A stretch of 37,588 nucleotides of DNA from Gemmatimonadota bacterium (lineage in GTDB: Bacteria; Gemmatimonadota; Gemmatimonadetes; Gemmatimonadales; GWC2-71-9). Positions 1 through 9,173 of this stretch are shown here, piece after piece. The stretch lies in assembly GCA_003221005.1 (NCBI GenBank), contig QHTZ01000083.1, forward strand, positions 1-37,588, read 5' to 3'. The translations under genes and the position numbers were made by a program. How positions within the stretch are numbered: position 1 is the first letter of the stretch; each line of letters begins with the position of its first letter. The notes beneath the pieces are model-generated. The model had not been told where the DNA came from. It searched no databases and saw only the letters and a list, made by a program, of their open reading frames with translations.

Positions 1-201
1 GAGATCGGAGCCGCGGCGGGCCTGCGGTTCGTTTACGCGGGGAACCTCCCGGGACGGGTAGGCCGCTGGGAACACACCTACTGCCCCGACTGTGGGGACC
101 TGTTGATCGAGCGCCACGGCTACGTGATCCGTCGGCAGCGGATCGCGTCCGACGGTCGCTGCCCGAGTTGCGGGCGACGTGTTCCGGGCGTGTGGTGCTA
201 G
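1..201 (+). CDS. AmmeMemoRadiSam-type radical SAM enzyme, C-terminal end only
   Basis: This is the last 66 residues of a gene entering from the left edge. The reading frame is open from base 1 and stops at TAG 199-201. What is visible is a C-terminal zinc-ribbon-like tail: a GLRFVYAGNLPG segment, then CPDCG and LIERHG, then CPSCG and a terminal PGVWC. This order is characteristic of the radical SAM partner of the AmmeMemoRadiSam system (PflA-activase-like proteins that occur with AMMECR1 and Memo). The radical SAM CxxxCxxC site lies outside the window, so the assignment rests on the tail alone. The end overlaps the next gene by 34 bases if that gene uses its TTG start. Confidence 0.72.
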   Translation, partial: EIGAAAGLRFVYAGNLPGRVGRWEHTYCPDCGDLLIERHGYVIRRQRIASDGRCPSCGRRVPGVWC

Positions 202-1346
202 CGCTGGTTCTGCTCCTACAAACCGGGGTTGCTCAACCCACCGCGCGGTTCGACGGCGGGACGTTCGACCCGCTCGTGGAGCGGGGCATCCTGGAGGGTG
301 CGTATCCGGGCGCCGCGCTCGTCGTCGGGCGGCGTGACCGGGTGTTGTTCGCTCACGGGTACGGGCACCTCACCTGGTCGACCTCGAGCCCGCGCGTCGA
401 TCCCGAGAGCACGCTGTACGACCTCGCGTCCCTGACCAAGGTGATCGCGACCACCACCTCGCTGATGCTGCTGGTGGATCGTGGCACGGTGCAGCTGGAC
501 GCGCCGGTGGCGGCGTACGTCCCCGAGTTCGACGGCCCTGGCACCGCCGGGATCACGGTGCGGCACCTCCTCGCGCACACCTCGGGACTGCGGGCCGATC
601 TTCCGGACGCCGAGCTCAAGGCCCTGCGGGACAGCGGGGCGTTGATGCGGCGCGTGCTGGGCGAGACCCCTCGCGTCCCGCCGGGCCGCCGCGTGATCTA
701 CAGCGATCTCAACGCGATCGTGTTGGGTGAGGTGGTGCAGCGGGCGTCCAGCGAGCCGCTCGACGTGTTCGCGGCCCGGGAACTGTTCGCGCCGCTGGGG
801 CTGCGCGAGACACGGTTTCGGCCGCCGATCCGGATGCGGGCCCGGATCGCGCCCACGGGCGTGTGGCGGGGCCACGCGGTCGCGGGAGTCGTTAACGACG
901 CCAGCGCGTTCAAGCTGGGAGGCGTCTCGGGCAACGCGGGGCTGTTCGCCGGGGCGCTTGACGTGGCCCGGTTCGCGCAGTTCATGCTGCGCGAGGGCGC
1001 GCTCCCCGACGGCCGCCAGCTGGTGCGAGCGGAGACGGTGCGCGAGTTTCTCAAGCGCGCAGCGGCGCCGGAACGGGGAACCGGCGCCGAGGCGCGCGCG
1101 CTTGGGTGGCAGGCGGTGCCCACCGGCGAGACAGTGAGCAGCGCCGGCACGCTGCTCGGACCCCGCAGCTTCGGGCATACCGGCTGGACGGGGACGTCGC
1201 TTTGGATCGACCCGGATCGCAACCTGTTCGTGGTGCTGCTGACAAATCGCGCCTTCGCGCCGCGCGCCCGGCGCTCGTTCACGGCGCTGAAAACCGTGCG
1301 CGGCCAGATTGCCGACGCAGCTGCGCGCGCGTCCGATGCACGCTGA
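168..1346 (+). CDS. Exported serine hydrolase, beta-lactamase / penicillin-binding-protein-like family
   Basis: A 392-residue member of the class C beta-lactamase fold family (Pfam Beta-lactamase, PF00144), which covers esterases, D-aminopeptidases and low-molecular-weight penicillin-binding-like enzymes. The nucleophile motif SLTK is at residues 88-91, the YxN-type motif reads YSD at 178-180, and the KTG-box equivalent reads HTG at 337-339. The YSD and HTG variants are common in non-lactamase members. The N-terminus is a short hydrophobic segment (LALVLLLQTGVAQ) typical of a Sec signal peptide, so the enzyme probably acts in the periplasm. The start is uncertain: TTG 168 gives a basic n-region but overlaps the upstream gene; GTG 192 or GTG 195 leave a shorter signal. 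The substrate cannot be predicted. Confidence 0.88.
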   Translation: MRATCSGRVVLALVLLLQTGVAQPTARFDGGTFDPLVERGILEGAYPGAALVVGRRDRVLFAHGYGHLTWSTSSPRVDPESTLYDLASLTKVIATTTSLMLLVDRGTVQLDAPVAAYVPEFDGPGTAGITVRHLLAHTSGLRADLPDAELKALRDSGALMRRVLGETPRVPPGRRVIYSDLNAIVLGEVVQRASSEPLDVFAARELFAPLGLRETRFRPPIRMRARIAPTGVWRGHAVAGVVNDASAFKLGGVSGNAGLFAGALDVARFAQFMLREGALPDGRQLVRAETVREFLKRAAAPERGTGAEARALGWQAVPTGETVSSAGTLLGPRSFGHTGWTGTSLWIDPDRNLFVVLLTNRAFAPRARRSFTALKTVRGQIADAAARASDAR

Positions 1347-1701
1347 CCGTCCCACCCTGATCTACGACGGGGAGTGCGGCTTCTGCCGGGAGGCGGTCGC
1401 GCTGGTCGCCCGCTGGGATCGGGATCACCGGGTGACCGTGATTCCGTTCCAGGACCAGGCACGCGTGGCGGCGTTTCAGGTGCCCCTCCCGGCGCTGGCG
1501 GCGGCGATGCACCTCGTGCTTCCCGACGGGCGCGTGTTCGCCGGGGCCGACGCCGCGGCCGTCCTGCTGCGCCTGCTGCCGGGCAAGCGGTGGCTCGCCT
1601 GGATCTTCGCGATCCCGGGCGTGCTGCCGGTGGCCCGGCGAGTGTACGCCTGGATCGCGCGGCGCCGGCGCTGCCTGGTGCGCGGCGTGGCGGTCGACTA
1701 A
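1336..1701 (+). CDS. DCC-family thiol-disulfide oxidoreductase-like protein (DUF393)
   Basis: A 121-residue protein with the N-terminal signature YDGECGFC (Asp11, Cys14, Cys17), which defines the DCC/DUF393 family of thioredoxin-fold-like proteins with a putative redox CxxC. The C-terminal third carries a short hydrophobic stretch (LAWIFAIPGVLPVARRVYAWIA) and an arginine-rich end, as in other family members. I chose ATG 1336 because it places the YDG motif at the usual distance from the N-terminus. This start overlaps the upstream stop codon by 11 bases, suggesting translational coupling to the serine hydrolase. The physiological substrate of the family is unknown. Confidence 0.85.
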   Translation: MHADRPTLIYDGECGFCREAVALVARWDRDHRVTVIPFQDQARVAAFQVPLPALAAAMHLVLPDGRVFAGADAAAVLLRLLPGKRWLAWIFAIPGVLPVARRVYAWIARRRRCLVRGVAVD

Positions 1702-1724
1702 CCTTCGCGCAGCAGGAGGCTCGT

Positions 1725-2033
1725 GTGACGGCGGCGACGCTGAGTGAAGAAGTGGCGCGCAACGCGCTCCGGCAGGTCAAGGATCCGGAGCTCGACCTCA
1801 ACATCATCGATCTCGGCCTCGTGTACGGGATCGACGTCGAGGACGGTGACGTGCGCGTCACCATGACCCTGACCTCGCCCGGGTGTCCGGCTGGACCGAT
1901 GATCACGAACGACGCCTACCGGGTGCTGCGAGCTCTGGAGGGTGTGAAGGACGTCAACATAGACATCGTCTGGGAACCCTACTGGACCCCAGAGCGCATC
2001 GATCCCAAGGTGCGGGCCCTGATGGGACTCTAA
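1725..2033 (+). CDS. DUF59 / MIP18-family iron-sulfur assembly factor
   Basis: A 102-residue stand-alone DUF59 protein, related to SufT, PaaD and eukaryotic CIA2. Family hallmarks are VKDPELDLNIIDLGLVY near the N-terminus (Asp20-Pro-Glu) and TSPGCP with the conserved Cys54, which is implicated in Fe-S cluster handling. The GTG start at 1725 is supported by an AGGAGG ribosome-binding site at 1714-1719, five bases upstream. It is not in the suf operon 8 kb downstream, but it probably works with it in maturing Fe-S proteins. Its stop codon overlaps the stop of the convergent rnd gene by four bases. Confidence 0.9.
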   Translation: MTAATLSEEVARNALRQVKDPELDLNIIDLGLVYGIDVEDGDVRVTMTLTSPGCPAGPMITNDAYRVLRALEGVKDVNIDIVWEPYWTPERIDPKVRALMGL

Positions 2034-3151
2034 GCGAGCGCTGCGAGCAGGGCGTCCCCGAGGACCTGGATTTGCCAGCGCCGGAGTTCGCTCACCTGAG
2101 CGAGCCCGGCGCGATCGTTTGGACGGACCCGCGCCACGGCCTCGAGCGTGGCCCGCCCGCACAGCACGCCGGGATCGAGCGACAGCTCAGCGGCCACGCG
2201 GTTGCGGGCCGCCTTCAGGCGCTCGACGCGCGCGTCGAAATCGGCGTCGCGCGGCACCCGTGCCGTGCGCTCGATTCTCGGGAGGGCCTTCTCGTCCAGG
2301 GCGAGGGCGCGGCGCACCGATTCGAGCAACGCGGCCTCGTGGCGCTCGAGCAGCGTCGCAGGCACACCGGGCGTTTGCGCGAGCGCGGCCCGCGTCCGCG
2401 GCAGCGCACGACTCACGGCGAGCAAGGCTTCGTTTCCCATGATCCGGAACGACGCCCTGTCCTGTTTGGCCGCGAGCTCCTCGCGCCACCGGTGCAGGTC
2501 GCGCAGCGCTGCGAGCTGGCGGCCGGTGAGCGACTTCGCCCGCTTGATCCGCAGATAGGCGTCGGTCCCGTCCGCTGCGCCGGTCCAGCGCAGCGACTCC
2601 AGGCGCTCGAACTCTTCCTCCGCCCAGGCCAGCCGGCCGAGCTCTCGGAGCCGCGCCAGCAGCGCGTCGCGCAACACGGGCAGATGCCGCGTGTCGGCCG
2701 CCGCGTAAGCGAGCATGCTGGCGGGGAGGGGGCGGCGAGACCAGTCTGCCTTCTGGTGCTCCTTCGAGACCTTCAGGTGGACGTACTTCTCGAGCAGCGC
2801 GGCGAGACCGATCGCCGCCTCGCCCGCGAGTTGTGCCGCGACGCGTGTGTCCGACAGCCGAGCGGCGCGGAAGGCGTAGTCGCGGTCGAGAATCCGGAGA
2901 TCGTAGTCCGCGTCGTGGAACACCTTCTCGACCGCCCGGTCCGCGAGGAGGTCGCCCAAGGGAGCGAGATCCGGGAGCGCGAGGGGATCCAGGATCGCCG
3001 TGGCCCTGCGCGTAGAGAGCTGGACCAGGTAGATGCGGTCGCGGTACTTGTGGAAGCTCGCCGCCTCCGTGTCCACAGCCACGAGGGGCTCCCGGCGAAA
3101 TGCCGAGATTACTTCAGCTAGCGCGTCAGGACTGCGAACGTAGCTATCCAC
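2030..3151 (-). CDS. rnd: Ribonuclease D
   Basis: A 373-residue 3'-5' exoribonuclease of the DEDDy family, which trims tRNA and other structured RNA ends. All three exonuclease motifs are intact: VAVDTE (Asp27, Glu29), HDADYDL (Asp84) and YAAADTRHL (Tyr149, Asp153). The second half, about residues 205-290, matches an HRDC-type helical domain (LTGRQLAALRDLHRWREELA). Length agrees with bacterial RNase D. The start is GTG 3151, preceded on the minus strand by a short leader. The gene converges on the DUF59 gene with a four-base stop overlap. The small gene at 3223-3393 lies upstream on the same strand and may be cotranscribed. Confidence 0.92.
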   Translation of the reverse strand: MDSYVRSPDALAEVISAFRREPLVAVDTEAASFHKYRDRIYLVQLSTRRATAILDPLALPDLAPLGDLLADRAVEKVFHDADYDLRILDRDYAFRAARLSDTRVAAQLAGEAAIGLAALLEKYVHLKVSKEHQKADWSRRPLPASMLAYAAADTRHLPVLRDALLARLRELGRLAWAEEEFERLESLRWTGAADGTDAYLRIKRAKSLTGRQLAALRDLHRWREELAAKQDRASFRIMGNEALLAVSRALPRTRAALAQTPGVPATLLERHEAALLESVRRALALDEKALPRIERTARVPRDADFDARVERLKAARNRVAAELSLDPGVLCGRATLEAVARVRPNDRAGLAQVSELRRWQIQVLGDALLAALA

Positions 3152-3198
3152 ACAGTGTCGCGGCGGTGTGGAAAGGTGCGTAACTGTAGTGATACTGT

Positions 3199-3216
3199 CG
3201 TGATGACGACATCACG
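3199..3216. repeat. Inverted repeat between the 56-residue gene and rnd
   Basis: CGTGATG (3199-3205), four-base loop ACGA, CATCACG (3210-3216): a perfect seven-base stem. It lies six bases past the stop of the small minus-strand gene and about 50 bases ahead of the rnd start. No T-run follows on the minus strand, so it is a weak terminator or leader hairpin at best, or a protein-binding palindrome. Confidence 0.4.
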
Positions 3217-3222
3217 TCCGGT

Positions 3223-3393
3223 TCACTCTTCCTTCCCCAGCTGGTCCAGCCCGGCGGCAATCTCTTCGAGCGCTTTGGCGAGCGTCTTGTAGAACTCGGG
3301 ATCGGGCGGTTGGGCAGGGCCGCCGAGCGGGTCTCCCGCGCACTTGCGCGCAGCCCGCGCCGCGTGGCGGATGTAGTCCGTGGCAACGTGCAT
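3223..3393 (-). CDS. Small hypothetical protein, 56 residues
   Basis: A short open frame from ATG 3393 to the stop at 3223. The sequence has a basic N-terminal helix (YIRHAARAARK), a glycine/proline linker and an amphipathic C-terminal helix (PEFYKTLAKALEEIAAGLDQLGKEE). There is no membrane segment or Cys/His metal motif. Support comes from the proper ATG, protein-like composition and the otherwise empty gap between rnd and the divergent PLP-enzyme gene, whose start is only 20 bases away. I do not recognise a family. The longer frames upstream of this ATG run through the opposite-strand gene and are not credible. Confidence 0.5.
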   Translation of the reverse strand: MHVATDYIRHAARAARKCAGDPLGGPAQPPDPEFYKTLAKALEEIAAGLDQLGKEE

Positions 3394-3413
3394 CGTGGCT
3401 CTCGCGTGAAGGG

Positions 3414-4400
3414 GTGTCATTGGATCCGTCGGCCCTGACCCGAAAGATACGCGCGGCGCTGAGCGCTTGTAGCCTCGGGGCCTGGCCAACGCCGCTCGAG
3501 CCTGCCGTGCAGCTCGGGGAGTCGGTCGGTGTGCGCGCGCTATGGGTGAAGCGGGAGGACCTCTCCGCGGCGGCGTATGGCGGCAACAAGGTTCGCGGCC
3601 TGGAATTCCTGCTCGCGGGCGCGCCGGCGGCGACGGTGTTCGTGACGTTGGGCGGCACGGGCTCGACGCACTGTCTCGCGACCGCAGTGCACGCCGCCGC
3701 ACTCTCTTACCGAGCGGTGCTGGCCCAGTTTCCGCAACCCGCAACCGAGGCGAGCGTGGCAGTCGCGGAGGCATGCGTGCGCTCGGCAGCGGCTGTGGTC
3801 CGGGCACGCTCCCGGGTCGGACTGCCGCTCGCGGTTGTGCGCGCGTGGCTGGTCGCGCGGCGGCTCGGGTTGCCCCATTGGATTCCAGGCGGCGGTGCCG
3901 ATCCGCGCGCGGTGGCGGGTCACCTCGTCGCTGGGTTGGAGCTCTCCTCCCAGTTGCCCGTGCCGCCCGACGCGATCGTCACGCCCCTTGGGTCGGGGGG
4001 CACAGCGGCGGGCCTCCTGCTCGCCGTGGCTGCGCTCGGCTGGCCGACCCGGGTGGTCGCGGCGCGCGTCGCTCCCTTGCCCGTCGCGAACCGCTGGCGC
4101 GTCGCCGCGCTGGCCCGCGGGGCGACGCGTCTGCTGGCGGCGAACGGCGTACCCGTCCCCCGTCCCCTGTCCCTCGTCCCTCTTGTCCTCGATTGTTTGG
4201 GGGCGGGTTACGGTCATCCCACGGCTGCGGGCGAAGCGGCGCGCGCACACGCGGCGGCGCACGGCTTGCGGCTCGATCCCACGTATGGCGCGAAGGCGTT
4301 CGCCGCGTTGCCGGCGCTCGTGCCGCGCGGGTTTCGACGCATCGTGTTTTGGCATACCTTTGCGTTCCCGGTCCGCCGCACCTGGGAGCCCTCGTCGTGA
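3414..4400 (+). CDS. PLP-dependent enzyme, ACC deaminase / D-cysteine desulfhydrase family
   Basis: A 328-residue fold-type II PLP enzyme. The PLP lysine is in AYGGNKVRGLEF (Lys59), the GGNKxR signature of the 1-aminocyclopropane-1-carboxylate deaminase / D-cysteine desulfhydrase family. A glycine-rich phosphate-binding loop follows (LGSGGTAAGL, about residue 190). The C-terminal GAGYGHPT and LDPTYGAKAF segments fit the family. The exact substrate (ACC, D-cysteine or other beta-substituted amino acid) cannot be told by eye. The start GTG 3414 is the first plausible one; the neighbouring minus-strand gene begins 20 bases upstream. Its stop overlaps the start of the next gene (GTGA), so the two are probably coupled. 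A period-7 C-rich repeat lies inside the gene at 4155-4190. Confidence 0.85.
   Translation: MSLDPSALTRKIRAALSACSLGAWPTPLEPAVQLGESVGVRALWVKREDLSAAAYGGNKVRGLEFLLAGAPAATVFVTLGGTGSTHCLATAVHAAALSYRAVLAQFPQPATEASVAVAEACVRSAAAVVRARSRVGLPLAVVRAWLVARRLGLPHWIPGGGADPRAVAGHLVAGLELSSQLPVPPDAIVTPLGSGGTAAGLLLAVAALGWPTRVVAARVAPLPVANRWRVAALARGATRLLAANGVPVPRPLSLVPLVLDCLGAGYGHPTAAGEAARAHAAAHGLRLDPTYGAKAFAALPALVPRGFRRIVFWHTFAFPVRRTWEPSS
4155..4190 (+). repeat. Period-7 GTCCCC-type tandem repeat inside the PLP-enzyme gene
   Basis: GTCCCC or GTCCCT begins at 4155, 4162, 4169 and 4176, with a degenerate GTCCT at 4185. This is a heptanucleotide array within coding sequence. It encodes the VPVPRPLSLVPLVL stretch just before the conserved GAGYGHPT motif. 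Confidence 0.6.
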
Positions 4401-5605
4401 CCGCGCTGCCCACCGTCGACCTCACCGTCTATCCCCTCGAGTGCGACGCCTTCGGGCATCTGAACCATGCCTCGGTGCTCGCGCTCTTCGAGCGCGCGCG
4501 CTGGGAGAGCCTCGCCCGGGGGCCGGGCATGGACCTGTTCCACCGCACCGGAGTCGCCCCGGTCGTCCGCAAGGCCACGGTGGACTATCGAGCGGCTGCC
4601 TTCCCGGGCGACGTGCTGCGCGTGGAGACGGTGATCACGCATCGCGGCACGACGAGCTGGACCGCCCGCCAGACCGCCCGGCGTACGCGGGACGGCAGCG
4701 TGATCGCGGAAGCGGAAATCGTCTTCGTGTGCGTGGATGGGGCAGGCCGCCCCGTGCCGCTACCGGGCGAAGTCGCGCGGGTTCTGGGTCCGCGGAGCAC
4801 GGCGGCGCACGCGCCGCAACGCATCGCGGTGGACGGCGCGGAGCTCGCCGTGGAAGTGCGCGGCGAGGGTGGGCCGGTGTTGTTCGTCCACGGGTTCCCC
4901 TTCGACCGGACGGTGTGGCGCCACCAGCTCGCAGCGCTGTCCCGGTGGAAGCGCATCGCGCCGGACCTGCGGGGGGCGGGTGAATCGACGGCGCCGCCCG
5001 ACGGCTACACCATCGCCCGCTACGCGGACGATCTGGTCGCGGTGCTCGATGCGCTGGGCGTGCGGCAGGCGGTGGTCTGCGGGCTCTCGCTGGGCGGATA
5101 CATCGCCTTCGAGCTGCTGCGCCGTCACGCCGACCGGGTGCGCGCGGTCGTGCTCTGCGGCACGCGGCCGCAACCCGATGCGGACGACGCGCGGCGCACG
5201 CGTGACGAGCTGGCGTCTCTGGCGGCGGATCGAGGCACGGCGGCGGTGGGCGAGCGTCTGCTTTCGCGGTTGCTCGCGTCCGCGACGTTGGTGGAGCAGC
5301 CCGAGGTCGTGGAACAGTACCGGGAGATGACGCGGCGGATGTCGGTGCCCGGGATGGCGGGCGCGCTCCGGGCGATGCGCGACCGCCCGGATTCCACGCC
5401 GCTCCTGTCGAAGATTCGCGTGCCGACACTGGTCGTCGTAGGCAGCGAGGACCAGGTATCGCCGCCGGCGGTGGCCGAGGCGATGGCGGACGCGATCCCG
5501 GGCGCGCGGCTCGTGGTGATCTCCGCCGCCGGCCACCTCGCGCCGCTCGAGCAGCCTCTTGCGACGAGCCGCGCCGTGATGGATTTCCTGGAGGGACTGA
5601 CTTAG
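4397..5605 (+). CDS. Fusion protein: hotdog acyl-CoA thioesterase + alpha/beta hydrolase
   Basis: A single 402-residue open frame with two enzyme domains. Residues 5-130 form a 4HBT hotdog thioesterase (ECDAFGHLNHASVLALFERARWE, with the Asp17-x-x-GHxN motif). Residues 140-400 form an alpha/beta hydrolase resembling 3-oxoadipate enol-lactonase/esterase proteins: oxyanion segment FVHGFPFD, nucleophile elbow GLSLGG with Ser231, acid Asp352 in VGSEDQVSP, and His380 in AAGHLAPLE. No stop or start separates them. The two are normally separate proteins. GTG 4397 is the likely start because it overlaps the upstream stop (GTGA) and begins right at the hotdog domain. The combination suggests sequential or regulated hydrolysis of an acyl thioester/ester; the substrate is unknown. 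Confidence 0.87.
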   Translation: MTALPTVDLTVYPLECDAFGHLNHASVLALFERARWESLARGPGMDLFHRTGVAPVVRKATVDYRAAAFPGDVLRVETVITHRGTTSWTARQTARRTRDGSVIAEAEIVFVCVDGAGRPVPLPGEVARVLGPRSTAAHAPQRIAVDGAELAVEVRGEGGPVLFVHGFPFDRTVWRHQLAALSRWKRIAPDLRGAGESTAPPDGYTIARYADDLVAVLDALGVRQAVVCGLSLGGYIAFELLRRHADRVRAVVLCGTRPQPDADDARRTRDELASLAADRGTAAVGERLLSRLLASATLVEQPEVVEQYREMTRRMSVPGMAGALRAMRDRPDSTPLLSKIRVPTLVVVGSEDQVSPPAVAEAMADAIPGARLVVISAAGHLAPLEQPLATSRAVMDFLEGLT

Positions 5606-5619
5606 AACGACGAGCCCGC

Positions 5620-5892
5620 TCAGGAGCCTTTGCGCTGGGGCTTGCCGGGCGGTGTCGCGCTTTGGAAGACATCCCGGTTCTTGGCGATGTACGACTTCCA
5701 CTGCTCCGGAGTGTCTTCCTCCGGGAAGATGGCTGTCACCGGGCACTCCGGCTCACAGGCACCGCAGTCGATGCACTCGTCGGGATGGATGTACAGCATG
5801 TCCTCTCCCTCGTAGATGCAGTCCACCGGGCACACATCCACGCAGGAGCGGTCCTTCACGCCGATGCAGGGCTCGGCAATGATGTACGGCAT
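5620..5892 (-). CDS. fdxA: 7Fe ferredoxin ([3Fe-4S][4Fe-4S] type)
   Basis: A 90-residue soluble electron carrier. Cysteines at 9, 17, 21 and 25, followed by 40, 43, 46 and 50, reproduce the FdxA pattern: C-x7-C-x3-C-x3-C and CxxCxxCxxxCP. The missing Cys between 9 and 17 is what makes one cluster [3Fe-4S] in this family. The C-terminal tail ([12 protein letters not shown]) is also typical of FdxA. A GGAG-like ribosome-binding site precedes ATG 5892 on the minus strand and a good promoter is visible at 5938-5965. The gene diverges from the tetR-like gene. Confidence 0.93.
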   Translation of the reverse strand: MPYIIAEPCIGVKDRSCVDVCPVDCIYEGEDMLYIHPDECIDCGACEPECPVTAIFPEEDTPEQWKSYIAKNRDVFQSATPPGKPQRKGS

Positions 5893-5937
5893 CTCGACTC
5901 CGTCTCGGTCGCCTGAAGACTGCGGGCGCGCGGCTGA

Positions 5938-5965
5938 ATTGTAGATGGGGCCCCAACCCAGTCAA
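5938..5965 (-). promoter_or_regulatory. Sigma70-type promoter for the ferredoxin gene
   Basis: Read on the minus strand: -35 TTGACT (5965-5960), 16-base spacer, -10 TACAAT (5943-5938). Both hexamers differ from consensus by one base. It would start transcription about 40 bases before the ferredoxin ATG. Confidence 0.65.
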
Positions 5966-6000
5966 GGCCAGTGGGACAAACCTCTCGCGTTGCCTGTTCG

Positions 6001-6035
6001 GATACTGACGAGTATCCTTGATACTCATGGGTATC
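6001..6035. promoter_or_regulatory. Two-copy palindromic operator overlapping the tetR-like start codon
   Basis: Two palindromes three bases apart: GATACT-GACG-AGTATC at 6001-6016 (perfect) and GATACT-CATG-GGTATC at 6020-6035 (one mismatch). The ATG of the regulator lies in the spacer of the second copy. A promoter with -35 TTGCCT (5990-5995), 17-base spacer and -10 TATCCT (6013-6018) would start at or next to the ATG, giving a leaderless message that bound repressor would block. Autoregulation is inferred from this geometry. Confidence 0.7.
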
Positions 6036-6442
6036 GTTCGTCAGAGGCGGAAGGCGGAAACCCGGGTGCTGCTCCTCGAGGCGGGGCTGCGGGTGTTCGC
6101 CGAGCGCGGGATCGAGCTCGCGACTCTGGACGACGTGGCGGAGGCAGCGGGCTTTACGAAGGGTGCGATCTACCGGCAGTTCCGGTCCAAGAGCGCATTC
6201 CTGTTGGGACTGTTCGAGCAGTACGCGGCCGTAGCCCGCGCCGGCTCGGGGGCGCGGCAGGCGTCCTGGTTCTTGCCCCTCACGATCCAGTTCGCGTCGC
6301 AGGCGATGCGGGACCCGCTGCTGCGACGTCGGTTCGCGGTGGTGCTCGCCGAAGCGCCCGTCGGAGCCACGCCGGAGGGAGAGCTGCTGAAAGCACTCGC
6401 GCGGGTGCTGCGCTCGCCGCAGGGCACCGCGCCCCCGGCGGC

Positions 6443-6446
<4 letters not shown>
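6027..6446 (+). CDS. TetR-family transcriptional regulator, short
   Basis: A 139-residue protein with a clear N-terminal TetR helix-turn-helix: VLLLEAGLRVFAERG, then LDDVAEAAGFTKGAIYRQFRSKSAFL (residues about 13-60). The ligand-binding part is only about 80 residues and ends in a loose PQGTAPPAA tail, so the protein is shorter than the usual 180-220. ATG 6027 is chosen because it starts at the family's normal distance from the DNA-binding helices; no Shine-Dalgarno is visible and a leaderless transcript is likely. Its stop overlaps the next start (ATGA), so it probably controls the cyclase gene and itself through the palindromes at 6001-6035, and perhaps the divergent ferredoxin. Confidence 0.85.
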
Positions 6447-8535
<2,089 letters not shown>

Positions 8536-8567
8536 TGAAGCTAACACGCGTCGCCGGACGGGGCCGT

Positions 8568-9116
8568 CTAGGGAAGCTCCCGAGGGTTCGGCTGGCCGTA
8601 GCGCTCGGCGGGATCGTGCAGCTTTTCCCACTCCGAGCGGAAGGAAAAGGGGTCGAGGCCCGTCGCCCGATCCACCGCGAGGATCCCATCCAGGTGGTCG
8701 ATCTCATGCTGCAACAGCTCCGCCATCGGTCCCTCGAGTTGCGCCGTGTGCGGCTTGCCCTTCAGGTCGGTGTAGTTCAGCGTCGCCTGGTAGGCTCGGG
8801 TGACGCGCACGAGGAGATTGGGGAAGCAAAAGCAGTCGTCCCAAACCACGAAGTCGTCGGGGCCCACGTCAGTGATCTCGGGGTTCACCATGGTCCAGCG
8901 CTGCTTGTCGACCTCGACGAATACGATCCGGACCGGCGCCCCGATCTGGGGGGCAGCGAGCGCCCGTCCCATCCGGTACCGCTTTCGGGCGGTCCGCAGG
9001 GTGTCGCGCAGGTCATCGGCCACCAGCCGCGTCGCGGCCGACTTGTGGTCCAACACCTTCTCGCAGCGGACCCGCAGAATGGGATCGCCTAACTGGCGAA
9101 TGCGGCGGACGGCCAT
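8568..9116 (-). CDS. def: Peptide deformylase, divergent
   Basis: A 182-residue metal-dependent deformylase that removes N-formyl groups from new proteins. Motif 3 is intact (QHEIDHLDG, His137 and His141 with Glu138). Motif 1 GxGLAAPQ reads GRALAAPQIG. Motif 2 EGCLS reads DDCFC (93-97), so the metal ligand Cys95 is kept but its surroundings differ. The start is ATG 9116, giving the usual MAVRRIRQLGDPILR opening; the upstream TTG 9152 would add an unsupported 12 residues. It may be a deformylase paralogue with altered specificity. The gene ends shortly before the thiC leader on the same strand and diverges from the nucleotidyltransferase gene. Confidence 0.88.
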   Translation of the reverse strand: MAVRRIRQLGDPILRVRCEKVLDHKSAATRLVADDLRDTLRTARKRYRMGRALAAPQIGAPVRIVFVEVDKQRWTMVNPEITDVGPDDFVVWDDCFCFPNLLVRVTRAYQATLNYTDLKGKPHTAQLEGPMAELLQHEIDHLDGILAVDRATGLDPFSFRSEWEKLHDPAERYGQPNPRELP

Positions 9117-9173
9117 GGGCCGCAAATGTGGGGGTTTGGCGTGGTTGTGCAACTCGCGGTAACGTAGTGCGCC

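Noticed and set aside
216..1355. Long open frame on the minus strand across the serine hydrolase, and many like it elsewhere
   Set aside because: Arg/Ala/Pro-rich shadow frames caused by high GC at third positions; no family motifs, and they lie opposite genes with clear motifs.
3542..4396. Upstream extension of the fusion-protein frame
   Set aside because: It runs through the PLP-enzyme gene in another frame and has no protein-like sequence; GTG 4397 matches the domain start.
9117..9152. TTG 9152 as the start of peptide deformylase
   Set aside because: Adds 12 unsupported residues; ATG 9116 gives the family's normal N-terminus.
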